DNA from: Entoloma clypeatum
Lineage: Eukaryota; Basidiomycota; Agaricomycetes; Agaricales; Entolomataceae
DNA: 64,000 nt
NCBI GenBank assembly: GCA_963565915.1
Contig: OY751491.1
Span: 4,092,001-4,156,000, forward strand
Reading direction: 5' to 3'
The notes under the pieces are model-generated. The model saw only the letters and a program-made list of their open reading frames with translations, was not told the DNA's origin and did not search any database. Position numbers and translations under genes: made by a program. Below, one piece after another: positions 1-9,818 of the stretch. Numbering within the stretch: the stretch's first letter is position 1; every line of letters starts with the position of its first letter.

Positions 1-1
1 G

Positions 2-599
2 ATTCTGGTCATTGTAGACCGCCTCACTAAACAAGGCATCTTCATCCCTACCACCATTAATTGCACATCCGAAGACCTAGCAAACCTTTTCGTGCTTCAC
101 ATCTTTTCCAAGCACGGAGTTCCACAAAATGTCACATCTGATCGCAGACCTGAATCCCACCCAAAAGTTATCCGACAACTATGCTGGCCCATTTGAAATC
201 ATAGCCCAACCCGGCACGCACTCCTTTACACTACGTCTACCCAGCACGCACTCCTTTACACTACGTCTACCCAACACTATGCGTGCTATACACCCCGTCT
301 TCCACATATCCATGCTCGAACCAGCAACTCCTAACGAGATTCCAAATCGGATACAATCTCCTCCACCTCCACTCGAGATTGAAGGAGAAACCGAATACGA
401 AATTGCAGAAATCGTCGACTCAAAGATCGATAAAAGACAACGATGCAAACTCCTTTACCTTGTCCGCTGGTTAGGTTATGAAGACACCAGTGAAGAGTTT
501 TCTTGGTTATCTGCATCCGAGCTTGAACACGCAGCGGATATGGTAGCGGACTTCCACTCTGCTCAACCAACTAAGCCAGGCCCCTTATCGTGCTTGTAA
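2..599 (+). pseudogene. Gyp-A integrase/chromodomain remnant (Ty3/gypsy pol 3' end)
   Basis: This is the 3' end of a chromovirus-type pol. The first ~125 bases encode the integrase core stretch around VDRLTKQGIFIPTT and HGVPQNVTSD. The reading frame then changes and jumps straight to the C-terminal motif KLSDNYAGPFEIIAQPGTHS, followed by HPVFHISMLEP (GPY/F-type module) and a chromodomain (EYEIAEIVDSKID...LYLVRWLGYEDT...FSWLSASELE). Compared with the copy at 21859-23361, the part of integrase holding the last catalytic residue and the linker is missing. The 5' end runs off the window. A 30-bp tandem duplication (214-273) adds ten residues in frame. A TAA stop at 597-599 ends the chromodomain as in the other copies. 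It cannot encode a working integrase. Confidence 0.9.
214..273. repeat. 30-bp exact tandem duplication inside pol
   Basis: Positions 214-243 and 244-273 are identical 30-mers beginning GCACGCACTCC. The duplication keeps the frame and repeats the peptide THSFTLRLP. The other Gyp-A copies here have a single unit at the same place. Confidence 0.95.
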
Positions 600-643
600 C
601 AAGAAGAAAAGAAAATCTATTAAAATTTTATACTAACAAAAAA

Positions 644-1608
644 CTACTTTCGCTGTTTTTTGTTAGATACCCCCTCTGTCTCCTCATTCCACTCCAATCC
701 GGATTCCGCACCCGCTTCCTCCATCCACCTTTGCTTCTTCATCTCTTCTTCATTTTCTTCTTCTTCTTCTACCTCCTTTCCCAACTCCTCCAATACCCTA
801 TCATACTCCTCCGCATCCTCGTCCTCGTCGGATCCCTGCTCCTCAGCCTCCGAATCCTCCCTCCATGCGATAACCATCAAAAGCTCCTTAATTTCCCGCA
901 GTTCCTTCAACTCCGCCTTTATCAGCCACATCTCCCTTATCATGCTCCTAAGCCCTCTCACCACCTCCGTGCCTATGACTACCTCCGGCGGACCAAACCC
1001 CTCCGGCATGAACTCTGGCTCCTCCAACGCTGCCGCTATCCGTGATCCCTCCGCGGTCCCCTCTCCCTTGGACGATCCCGCCTTCGCGTTCTTCATCACA
1101 CCACCTGCCACCTTAGCCTTTCCGACCCTCACTGCCTTGGTCATCCTCCGCTTCACCTCCGACTCTGCTTCCGCTCCCGTTCTGCAGCTTTGTTTTAAAC
1201 GCTGGCACTGCCAGCACAACAAAGCGTTGTCATTCCTAAAGAACAAGTTAATAATGAAGCGTATAAAGAAATAGAAAAGACTCACTCCGATGGCCAAAAA
1301 CACATGTCCCCCGCTTTCAAGCAGGAGGTGCAATCCTCCTTCCCCTGCTCGTAACTCGCAGGCATATCCTTGAAAACCCCCTGCAGCTGGACCTTCTTCA
1401 CCTCTGCATCTGCATCCGCACCCGCAACCGGTTCCTTCGCCTTCGCTTTCTCTGCCTTCCTCTCTGCTCGTCTCCGCTCTTTTGCCGCCCTTTTCGCCTC
1501 CGCGCGCTCCTCTGCCTCCTGCAGCTTCCTCTCCAACTCTTCAGTGACCTTCTTCTGGCGCTCCCTTTCAGCACAAAGAGCGGCGAGGGGTGAGTTCTCA
1601 GTGGACAT
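644..1608 (-). CDS. Antisense spliced gene of Gyp-A: coiled-coil Zn2Cys6-type protein (copy 1)
   Basis: The gene lies opposite to pol, between the pol stop and the LTR. The model has exon 1 at 1608-1286 (ATG at 1608), a 50-nt GTGAGT...TTTAG intron at 1285-1236, and exon 2 at 1235-644, giving about 304 aa. Residues ~15-70 are a Lys/Glu/Ala/Arg-rich predicted coiled coil. A cysteine cluster straddles the intron: CTSCLKAGDMC at the end of exon 1 and CWQCQRLKQSC at the start of exon 2. The spacing C-x2-C-x6-C-x11-C-x2-C-x6-C fits the fungal Gal4-type Zn2Cys6 consensus. The tail is strongly acidic and ends NKKQRK, possibly a nuclear localisation signal. A second copy sits in the same place in the element at 19.7-24.7 kb, which argues for a real element-borne gene. 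DNA or RNA binding is inferred, not shown. Confidence 0.72.
1236..1285 (-). other. Intron of the antisense gene, copy 1
   Basis: The 50-nt intron runs from GTGAGT (from 1285) to CTTTAG (ending at 1236). Removing it joins GA to G (Glu) and places the two cysteine half-clusters in one frame; unspliced, exon 1 hits a TGA at once. Size and borders are typical of basidiomycete introns. Confidence 0.75.
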
Positions 1609-1725
1609 AGCAGATAGGTGGCGGGATAGATGTTGTGGTTGGGTGACAAGAGAGAAAAATCATGCGCAAAGCTTTTCAACCAACGGTCATGTGGATTACC
1701 TCATCTGGGCCTCAGGGTTCGGCCC

Positions 1726-1739
1726 TAAGAGGGAAATAC
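1726..1739 (+). other. Polypurine tract of Gyp-A, upstream of LTR-A1
   Basis: The purine run AAGAGGGAAATAC directly abuts the TGTCATAACC start of the LTR. A near-identical run precedes the LTR at 24372. This is the expected plus-strand primer site and marks the next repeat as a 3' LTR of the upstream element. Confidence 0.7.
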
Positions 1740-2040
1740 TGTCATAACCATACGATTCACATCCGACTTATCCGACGACGCCGACGATTCATCCGCTCCA
1801 ACATCCGCTCCAACAACATTCTATTTATATTTGATTATACTTCTACTACGTAACATCTCAACCATACTTACAAGTAGACATATGTTGTTCACTTTTCATT
1901 TGCTACTCTCCGTACTCTGAATGTTCCGATGGTCAACTCCGATATCTGCACATCACTTATAGTAATGCTGATCATTCTAGTCTACTATAAATAGTGTACA
2001 AACCTGTCATAGAACCTCAGTTCAAATATCATATGTTACA
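1740..2040 (+). repeat. LTR-A1, 301 bp, shared between two Gyp-A bodies
   Basis: It starts TGTCATAACC and ends ATATGTTACA. A near-identical 301-bp copy is at 60228-60528 on the minus strand, which fixes both ends. A TATAAATA-like box lies near 1986. Upstream are the purine tract and pol end of one element; downstream are the leader and gag of another. The single LTR therefore serves both bodies. Confidence 0.85.
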
Positions 2041-2312
2041 CCTCATTCGCATCCATCTCTACTTGCTTTTGAGATTCTCTCCGTCACCTCCGCTCATCCG
2101 CTCATCCGACATCCGCCAATCTGAAATTGAGGACCACGTCAAAGAGTGGGGTGCAACACACAAGTTGAAGCCAAGTCTTTACCACTACGCCATTCACGTT
2201 CTCGACCTCCGACCCTCCGACGTGTCCAACATAGCTCCGATGTTTCGTCGTTCAGTTCTTAACAGTATATTCAAACTCCCACTCGCTCTTCTGTCTATTT
2301 CAAATTCTTAAT
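2041..2312 (+). other. Gyp-A leader (untranslated region before gag)
   Basis: This stretch lies between LTR and gag ATG. It is rich in CTCCGA/CATCCG motifs and contains GGTGCAACACACAAGTTGAAG, which is conserved in the minus-strand leaders at 59955-60227 and 61285-61683. I could not identify a convincing tRNA primer-binding site directly after the LTR. Confidence 0.6.
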
Positions 2313-3508
2313 ATGGCACATCGCACCACACAGAACTCCCACGCAGCAGCAGCCGCAGCAGAAACTACCAATCCACAGGATAACAGGGCATCATTCTTGC
2401 AAACTTTTAAAGGCTTTTCCGCTCGCCGTACACAAGCCTCACAATCGACATCAGTACCTCCTACTCATGACCCTCCATCTCCAACACCACATTTCAAAAC
2501 ACCTCAGACTCAAGGACCTCCAGATCTTCCTGAGGTCTCCGGTCATGACAACAATCCCCTGATGCCTCCTTCCAAAGATCATGCCAAGAAACTCCAAACC
2601 TCGCTGAAGCAATCTTGCTTATGACACAGGAACTCCGACGCAGAGACGCTCTGAGGCCTCAGAAGAAAAAGGCAAAGGAACCCGACACCTTTGATGGCTC
2701 CGATCCATGGAAACTTAACAGCTTCATTGCACAATGCACCCTGTACTTCAGAAACAACTCCACCTACGACGACGATGACAACAAAGTCGGCTTCGCATTA
2801 TCATACCTTAGAGGAACTACGCTCGAATGGTTTGAGCCTTCCCTTTTGGGAGAAACCGACGACAACACACTCTGGTTAGATGATTGGTCTACCTTCATAC
2901 AGACCCTCCGATCTGAATTCAGACCCATTGATCTGACCGGAGAAGCTGAAGACAGCTTGGACAATCTTAGGATGCGCGACAATCAGAAAATCCTCCCAGT
3001 GGGATGACAGCACGCTCCGATATTGGTACTACACCAGTTTAGCAAGCGAATCAAAGATGTTCTAGGTACCCTCCCAAAACCTAGGAACCTAATCAAATTA
3101 AAGACTATGGCCCACAACATTGACGCTCACTACTGGGAACGTCAGCATGAGAAATCCTGCTCCTCCAACAAATCTACTCCAAAATCTGACAAGTCTGACA
3201 AAAAACTTTTGCTTCATCATCTTCCAACCCACCTACTTCCTCGTCATTTAAGCCCAACCACCAGCAGCAACAACAGAAACCCAAATCATCATCCACACCT
3301 CCGAAACCCGCTTACTCCAACAAACTTGGCAAGGACGGTAAATTAATCGCCCAAGAACGCCAGCGACAATTTGACAACAACTTATGCATGTTTTGCGGTG
3401 AAATTGGTCATTGGGCTTCCGACTGCTTGAAGAAATCATCTTCAAATTCCAAAGCAAAGGCCCGCACCGCCCAAGCCAAGGACAAGACAACAGAGTCAAA
3501 AAAATAAC
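2313..3508 (+). pseudogene. Gyp-A gag remnant
   Basis: Gag is spread over several frames. ATG 2313 opens an Ala/Gln/Pro-rich N-terminus. A frameshift near 2600 leads to the capsid-like part (PDTFDGSDPWKLNSFIAQC...SYLRGTTLEWFEP...DWSTFIQTLRSEF). Further shifts near 3000 and 3200 follow. A single CCHC zinc knuckle, CMFCGEIGHWASDC, is encoded near 3388-3429. The order is standard for Ty3/gypsy Gag, which packages the RNA. At least three frame breaks make it non-functional. A related, more decayed gag is at 61964-62675. Confidence 0.85.
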
Positions 3509-3529
3509 AAGCAGTCCTCAGATTCCAGC

Positions 3530-3960
3530 ACGTACTGGGGACTGTGTTGACTCCTCTCGTGCACCTTTGGAAACCCTCCGACTCAACGTGTCCGCTCTCT
3601 CCAATCCAAATTCTTTATGTATTGATTTGATATCTCTGACTTATTCCAACTCTCTTCTGATCCAAACACTTATTGATTCTGGTTCTACAGATTGCTTCGC
3701 AGATACCAGATTTATTTCTTCTTTGAACTTACATCCGACTCCGATTTTTCCGCCTTTGGAATTGAAACTTTTTGATGGTTCTTCAAATTCTTATATCACT
3801 CAATCTATTGACCTTCCTCTCCGATTCCCTTCTGGTGAACCTATGACCGTTGTGTTTTACGTGACAAACCTCGATTCATCTTGTAACATGGTTCTAGGAC
3901 ACAACTGGCTCACCCACCACAATCTGATGATTGACTGGATATTGGGCAGTATATTATTCT
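3530..3960 (+). pseudogene. Gyp-A protease remnant, truncated
   Basis: The segment encodes a retropepsin-like domain with LIDSGSTDCFAD (catalytic DSG) followed by LELKLFDGSSNSYITQ and MVLGHNWLTHHNLMIDWILGSI. These segments match the proteases at 19711 and 62772. Homology stops abruptly near 3960, inside the linker to reverse transcriptase, and AT-rich unrelated DNA follows. RT, RNase H and integrase of this second body are absent. Confidence 0.85.
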
Positions 3961-6158
3961 GTTCCACCATCACAGATTTAGGGATAGGCTGATATTTCCA
4001 GATATGATTGATAAACAGTACAAATTCTGCAATGCAAAGATAGATGTTTAAAAGAGACTACCAGGCACTGCAAAACTGACAGATATTGGTAAAAATCTGC
4101 ACAACTATTATTGTTGGTGTAATCTGACAGGTCTATCAGGACAGAGAAAATAACATTAATGACCTTGTTTTTATATATGTCAAGATATATCAACATTTTG
4201 CTTGTCAGTAACCAGATATCAACAACCATCAAGGCTGATATAACAGGACAATCCAGTCTTAGATGATGGACTACAACAGGTTGCTCAAAATGCAGGATTT
4301 CTCAAAACTTGACCAAAATCTGCATTTGACAAGATATAACTTATTGTTGTTTCTGTGCAAGAGGCTGTATATCTTTCCATATAGATGAATTATGCCAAGT
4401 ATCTCATCATGCCTGAGTTTTCATCAATTACAGTTATCTCAATACATACCACTGTTTCTTTCTCTGGTAGTAATAACAACAACTGATCAACAGTATAGGC
4501 AGACACAAGGTTATTTGGATATAAACAGAAGACAAGAGATGTTGATATAATTAGAATAACAAATTCATATAAGTATACTGTAGTAAGGTAGAGGCATTGT
4601 ATATTCATCTAATGTATGAATCGTGAGCATGATTTTACATGACAAACACACTTAAAATCTATTAAGCCAAATTTTGAGGAATTGTCCTTCAGAAACAGAT
4701 TTGCAAGAAACGATGTAGAAGAATTGTTATCAAACACCCAACTCGTTTTCAAGAGACTTCTTAGATAAACTCACAGAACATGTAATCCCATTAACTGGCA
4801 CATGCATGCAGATGGTGTGGCTTGCTTAAGCAGCTTACAAATATGCCAAGTGGTTTGTCACATCAGTCACATCAGCAGATATTGGATGAATATGCATTGC
4901 CTCTACCTTACTACAACTGGGTTTTCATCAGATGTGACATGTGACACCAAGTGTTCATTATTTCAAGAGTTCAAAATCTGTTATGATCTATGACCAAGTG
5001 TTCATCAGATGTCTATCCATAACAAACAGTGTATATTTGAGCAATATTTGAGGCACAGTATAGCTAGTTCAATGTTTTCAACTATAAATTATAGTTATCT
5101 TGATGCACACACAATCCAAAGGGAAAGAAAATTTGATTCATTGTCACATATTTGTGACTCTTTGTGACTATTTCTGGAAGTGTGGAGTGTGACTGTTATA
5201 TTGAACCAAAAATGTCTGGCTCATGAGAGGATGTGACATGTGACTGAACACCCAGTCATAATACTACAATAATGACTTATCTTGCTATGTTGCCAAATGC
5301 TTAGTCACTACCACTTTTGGACAGATGCTAATTTGATGTGGGAATTTTTTCTGGAGTCGACGCCATGGAAATTTTCACCTCCGAAGAAATCAAAATTTCA
5401 TCACACTGTGTCTCACATCACAGGCCTGACAGATTGATTGAAATAGTACAGTATGCCAATTTGGCAAGTTGCAAAATTTATACTATCACCTGCCCTAGGG
5501 TTGGTGTGGCTGTGTCAAAACCTCAATGTCAACAGATTTCTCAGATCACCTTCTGAGCTATTTCCCCAGCCTGATAACAAGCACATCCAAAATTCCTGAC
5601 TGAATTTCATTTGATTGAACACATAAAATCTGGTCAAACTGTGGCCAATGTTCGAGATCACTCATATCTGTTGAAAGTGCTCAATTTGGGCAAGTCATGC
5701 TGAATGTCACCTGTCGGTTCTTGCCGTGTCAGAGTGTGAACAAACATCATGTGGTTGATAAGGTTATTCAAGTCGACCTCAGCTGAGTGCAGAATGAGTC
5801 AGTGACCTGATGTGACTGCCAATGTTGAGGTTTTGACACAGCCACACCAACCCTACGATAGGTGATAGTATCTCAGTCAATGTTGACTCCCTTGACAACC
5901 ACCCTTCCAAATATCCAATTCAAGCATTTTTACCAAGAAATAAGGTCCTGAGTGAAAATTGAGGGTGGGAAATATTTTGTACAAAGGTGGTGGTGACTAA
6001 GCATCCAGCACCATCATTGCAAGAGAACCACAGTTCAACAATTGATTCTTCTCAGATAGTGTGAAATAAAAAGAAATAACACTTGGCTGAAAAGATGAGA
6101 CCTGGATCAGTGAAGACAGCCTTTCATAATCATATCCATATCTGGCAGCAATTTTATT
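3961..6158. other. AT-rich stretch without recognisable genes
   Basis: Only short ORFs without recognisable motifs occur. I see TGTGACATGTGAC-type repeats (5150-5260), an inverted-repeat pair (4573-4612 against 4880-4917), and the MITE listed separately at 5483-5868. No coding potential can be supported. Confidence 0.6.
5483..5868. mobile_element. MITE-like element with ~50-bp terminal inverted repeats and TA target duplication
   Basis: The left end CTATCACCTGCCCTAGGGTT and the right end ...ACGATAGGTGATAG are inverted copies continuing inward for ~50 bp (through GGTGTGGCTGTGTCAAAACC). TA flanks both ends (5481-5482, 5869-5870). At 386 bp with no ORF it fits a non-autonomous Tc1/mariner-like DNA transposon. 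The superfamily is inferred from the TA duplication only. Confidence 0.65.
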
Positions 6159-6450
6159 TTACATCAAGCAACAATGTATCTGGAAAAAGCAACATAATGA
6201 GGGTAAAGTAGAATGTAAAAGATATTGTGATAGAAAATTAAAGAGGCAAGAACTGGGTGACATCATAATATAAAAGAGATGCGGGGTTGAGCACAGGAGG
6301 TAAATCAGCTGGTCGAATAAGATTGGCAGAGGTGACAGCATGCGAAAGACAGCGGGGGATGATGGGAGCATGATGGAAGCAGTTGTAAAAGCTTTGCGCA
6401 TAAAATTCAGTAAGAACCCTCTCCAACTCCTGAATGTCGGCCGGGTACCA

Positions 6451-8502
6451 TCAAAGTTTGACGCATTCAATAATTGCCGGTTTGGAACCCTTCCATGTCA
6501 TGACGAGATGTTTCAGAGCATGCAGGAATATGGCCTTCTGCTCCCAGTTAAGGCTTGCTAAACCATTACCTGCTTGGTCTAGTTTGACGATCAAAAGTGA
6601 TCCACCATCGGCGCAGTCAGGAAAGCAAGCTGCAACTTGCTTCTGACGATTGGAAGGCTCGCATCCTGACATGCGAACATCCAATGCAATAAGTTCAAAA
6701 CGGAAGTTGAGTTCAGCCAACTCCCATAGTATTTTCTGGAATGCCTTGTCACCCAGCAAGCTAAACTTGACACCATTCCATTGCACCGTTGCCTCGTTGT
6801 TATCGTGAACCACAATGCCAGCCACATGCATGCAATCCTGGAGGAACCGGTACATGATATCCCTGAGCTTCTTGGATTTCGTTTCCCGCAGGCTGGCCGC
6901 AGTACTGGAGGAAGAAGGCTCATGCTGGCCTTGCTTCAAATACTCCAAACCGAGAAGTGCACGCCAGTCGTTGTTCGACATAGGTGTCGCAACATCGTAT
7001 TCCTCACTGCTCAATCGGTAAAGCAGAACATTCCTACACTTCAGCCAGGCATAGAAATGACTACATCGTTGTTCATCTGACTTGATCGCAATAAACAATG
7101 CTGGCTCCAGGAAGACATAACCAGTATCTGTCACATTACTGTTGCAGAACAGAGAGGGGTTGCACATGATGCCGTGGAGTGCAGCTGTCCACGCTGGGAT
7201 CCCTGGTGGGTAGATGGGGCTTTGTGGGTCGTCAAACTTACCCCGACCAGCAGGTTGCTGGTGGTCCTTCCCTTTCTTATTCTTTGCATCTGTCACATGT
7301 CTAATTAACCTCACAAATGGGTGAGAATGGAAAGGAGAGGACATACATGGCGAGTAAAGTTGTCGCCGCTGTTCCCTTCGCTCCTGTGACAATGTAGGGA
7401 TGATGGTCAATTCTGCGCGAACAATACCGAATGGGTTGGGATATCTGAAATGTCTCTCAACATAATCATGAATAGCCTGGTATTTCTCTGGCTTATCAGG
7501 TGACCCGCAAAAAATCCAGTGATTTGAAATGCGAACCCCATGCTTTCCAAGAATGAGTCCAGCGATTTCATTCCCCACATCCAAGTTGTCGAAAGGCACA
7601 GCAGTCACGGCATGATCAATCCTTATGCTGGACAATGCACGCAAAGAACGCATCAACCAGACAGGGATCCCTGCCTGATAGAGCTTGTCACATACATGAA
7701 GATCACTTGTGAAGGCTCCCATGACATCCGCGACATGCATTGGGGGCTCTGACTGCGAGGACATGTCGGAAAGGAATCTTTTGTGGTAGTCTGCCAGCGC
7801 GAGAATCTCTGTGATTAGCTGTTGCGTTTCCCATACTCCCACTTGCATCTTTTCCAGCACAGTTGGTACATGTTGAAGAAATTCAAGATGCTGTTGTAAG
7901 AGACACAATAACTGTCGCACAAGCTCTATGGCCCCGAATGGCTTTGCGTGTGCTAACACTACCCGCGCATTGATGACTAGTTGGTTGAGGATGGAGGGAT
8001 CCAATTTCCCAATGTTACGAAAAACACCATCTTCAACCATGTGAGACCTGTCAGGGATCAAGAACACAATGTCCTCGAGGGCACTGGGCAGACGAACACA
8101 TGCATAATGAGGATATTCTGGTATGAAGGGTTGCGGCCAAATGAGCGGGTCATCTTCCCCGAATCAGAAGTTGGACCGTCGAAAAACGCAACGGTCACCC
8201 CCAACAGGAGGTATGAAGATACTGTTTGAGTTTGGTGAAGTGATGATATATTTTTGGTTGTTTTCGTAATTCTCGAAACGCACAACAGCACCGGCTACGC
8301 CATTGGATGCACATCTTGCTGGAGGAGATGGTAGTAACGAGTGGAGGGACGGAGGATAAGCAATGGACGTACGCCCCGTTCCTGCTCTGTGGCAGAGAAG
8401 TTTGTGGTCAGGATGAGGCATCTCGTTTTGGGCAAAAAGAGGCATGGTTCTGGAAATAAACTGAATGAAATCATGAGAAAGAGCATTGAAGGCAACGGAC
8501 AA
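6451..8502 (-). pseudogene. Orphan gene of an Agaricomycete-type expanded family, one in-frame TGA
   Basis: A single frame runs from ~8502 to the stop at 6451 (about 680 codons), broken only by TGA at 8164-8166. Both flanks of the stop look coding (RFENYENNQKYIITSPNSNS before, DDPLIWPQPFIPEYPHYACV after). Further segments are NIGKLDPSILNQLV, HAKPFGAIELVRQL, MQVGVWETQQLITEILALAD, WELAELNFRFELIALDVR and a C-terminal LKHLVMTWKGSKP. From memory, such proteins are multicopy and unnamed in Agaricomycetes; I know no function and see no catalytic motif. Codon use looks natural over the whole length. The TGA could be a real nonsense mutation, a missed intron or a sequencing error; no GT-AG intron fits it. 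Confidence 0.55.
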
Positions 8503-9818
8503 ATGAAACGAACAAGTTAGATAGCCATCGTAGCAAGTTGCAGTCCTAAGTAAACGGGAAAGATTATTGAGAGTCTAGCAAACTCGGATGTATCTGACAA
8601 TAAGCGACACATCTAGATGCCTGGAAGAGGGAGAGCGGTGATGCGCCGTCTCACTCCGGGACAGAATGGCAGGGGTTGCCTGCATGGGAGTCATTCCACA
8701 CAATGGCCAACGCCAAGGAAAAGACACGATGCCTTCTGGCAAGAGAAAAAGGCTGACGAGGCGAGGCCCAACGAGAAAAGGACAAGGAGGAAAGGCTTGA
8801 ACAACCGACGATATGTCGAGTTGTTGAAGGAGGCGTAAAACACCGTCCAACAGGGAAGACTCAGGAAAGAATGAGAACAACCAACGACATGTTGAGTTGT
8901 TGAAGGAGGCGTAAAAGTGCCGTCCCCCAAAAAACAGGAGGAGGAAATTAAAGTAAAGAGACCACAACTCACTTGCGATCGAAGATTGTGTGGAGAGGGA
9001 ACAAGAAAGAGAGATAGCAAGTTGATTTCCCATGCCTCGTCGAATGAGATGACGATGGAACTGGCATGATAAGATTCGCTCCCTAGAGCACCTTCTTACA
9101 AGTGCAGCAAGGTAATAAAGAGCCTAGCACATAATTCTGTCAAAAACCTAACTAGAAGTGTTCTCGCAAAGACAACATGAGCCCCCCTTCCCTGTACCCG
9201 ACCGTTCCAAACTTGCAGTGTCTGCGACATCTGGTAAATCAGGGACTAGAAGCAATGCTGAAGGGGAGAAACCGATTCTAATTCATCAGAGTGAGATATT
9301 GCATTTTAACGCATTACCAGCAACCTACTGAAGTGACGATCCAAAGGGCTCAAGCACGGTGGTTTGACTTGGGGCGCCTAGAAATTCGGATGCCAGCAGC
9401 CGCATCTGTTGGAGAAGGCCATTCTCGTTCAGTTTTGCATTTTCCGGGGTGTCCTCCTTTAATAATTTAGGTAGGTTAAGTTTGATTGGTTGTGAACCTT
9501 TTGAGAGAGACTCACAACCATCAAACAGGATCTGCGAATGAAAGATAGCTGAAGTGGGTGTTGAAAGCCAAAGATCGGTTAACTGCTGGTTATATCGTGT
9601 TGTCTCATGCTGCTGATCACAGATTTGGAACGAACCTTGAACGGAGTCTGCTGATATTGTTCCTGTGTGATATCCCTCAAGACTTCTAGACATGAGGCAG
9701 CCATCATACACAGAACTTTATCCATGCCAAGCACATTTAATGTCCTGAAGACTTGTGAACATGAGGCGACTATCATATGTAGAACTTTATCTGGGCCAAA
9801 CGCATGCCGTTGTCCATC
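8503..9818. other. Intergenic stretch with a 76-bp tandem repeat and a doubtful ORF
   Basis: Two diverged copies of a ~50-bp motif (GAACAACCGACGATATGTCG... at 8799 and GAACAACCAACGACATGTTG... at 8875) lie 76 bp apart, and each is itself partly palindromic. A minus-strand frame at 9325-9711 (C-terminal LLKEDTPENAKLNENG...) could be an exon of an unknown gene, but I recognise nothing in it. Confidence 0.45.

Noticed and set aside
644..1274. Plus-strand frames at 590-1045 and 660-1274
   Set aside because: They mirror the antisense exon; the minus strand has the conserved cysteines, coiled coil and splice sites.
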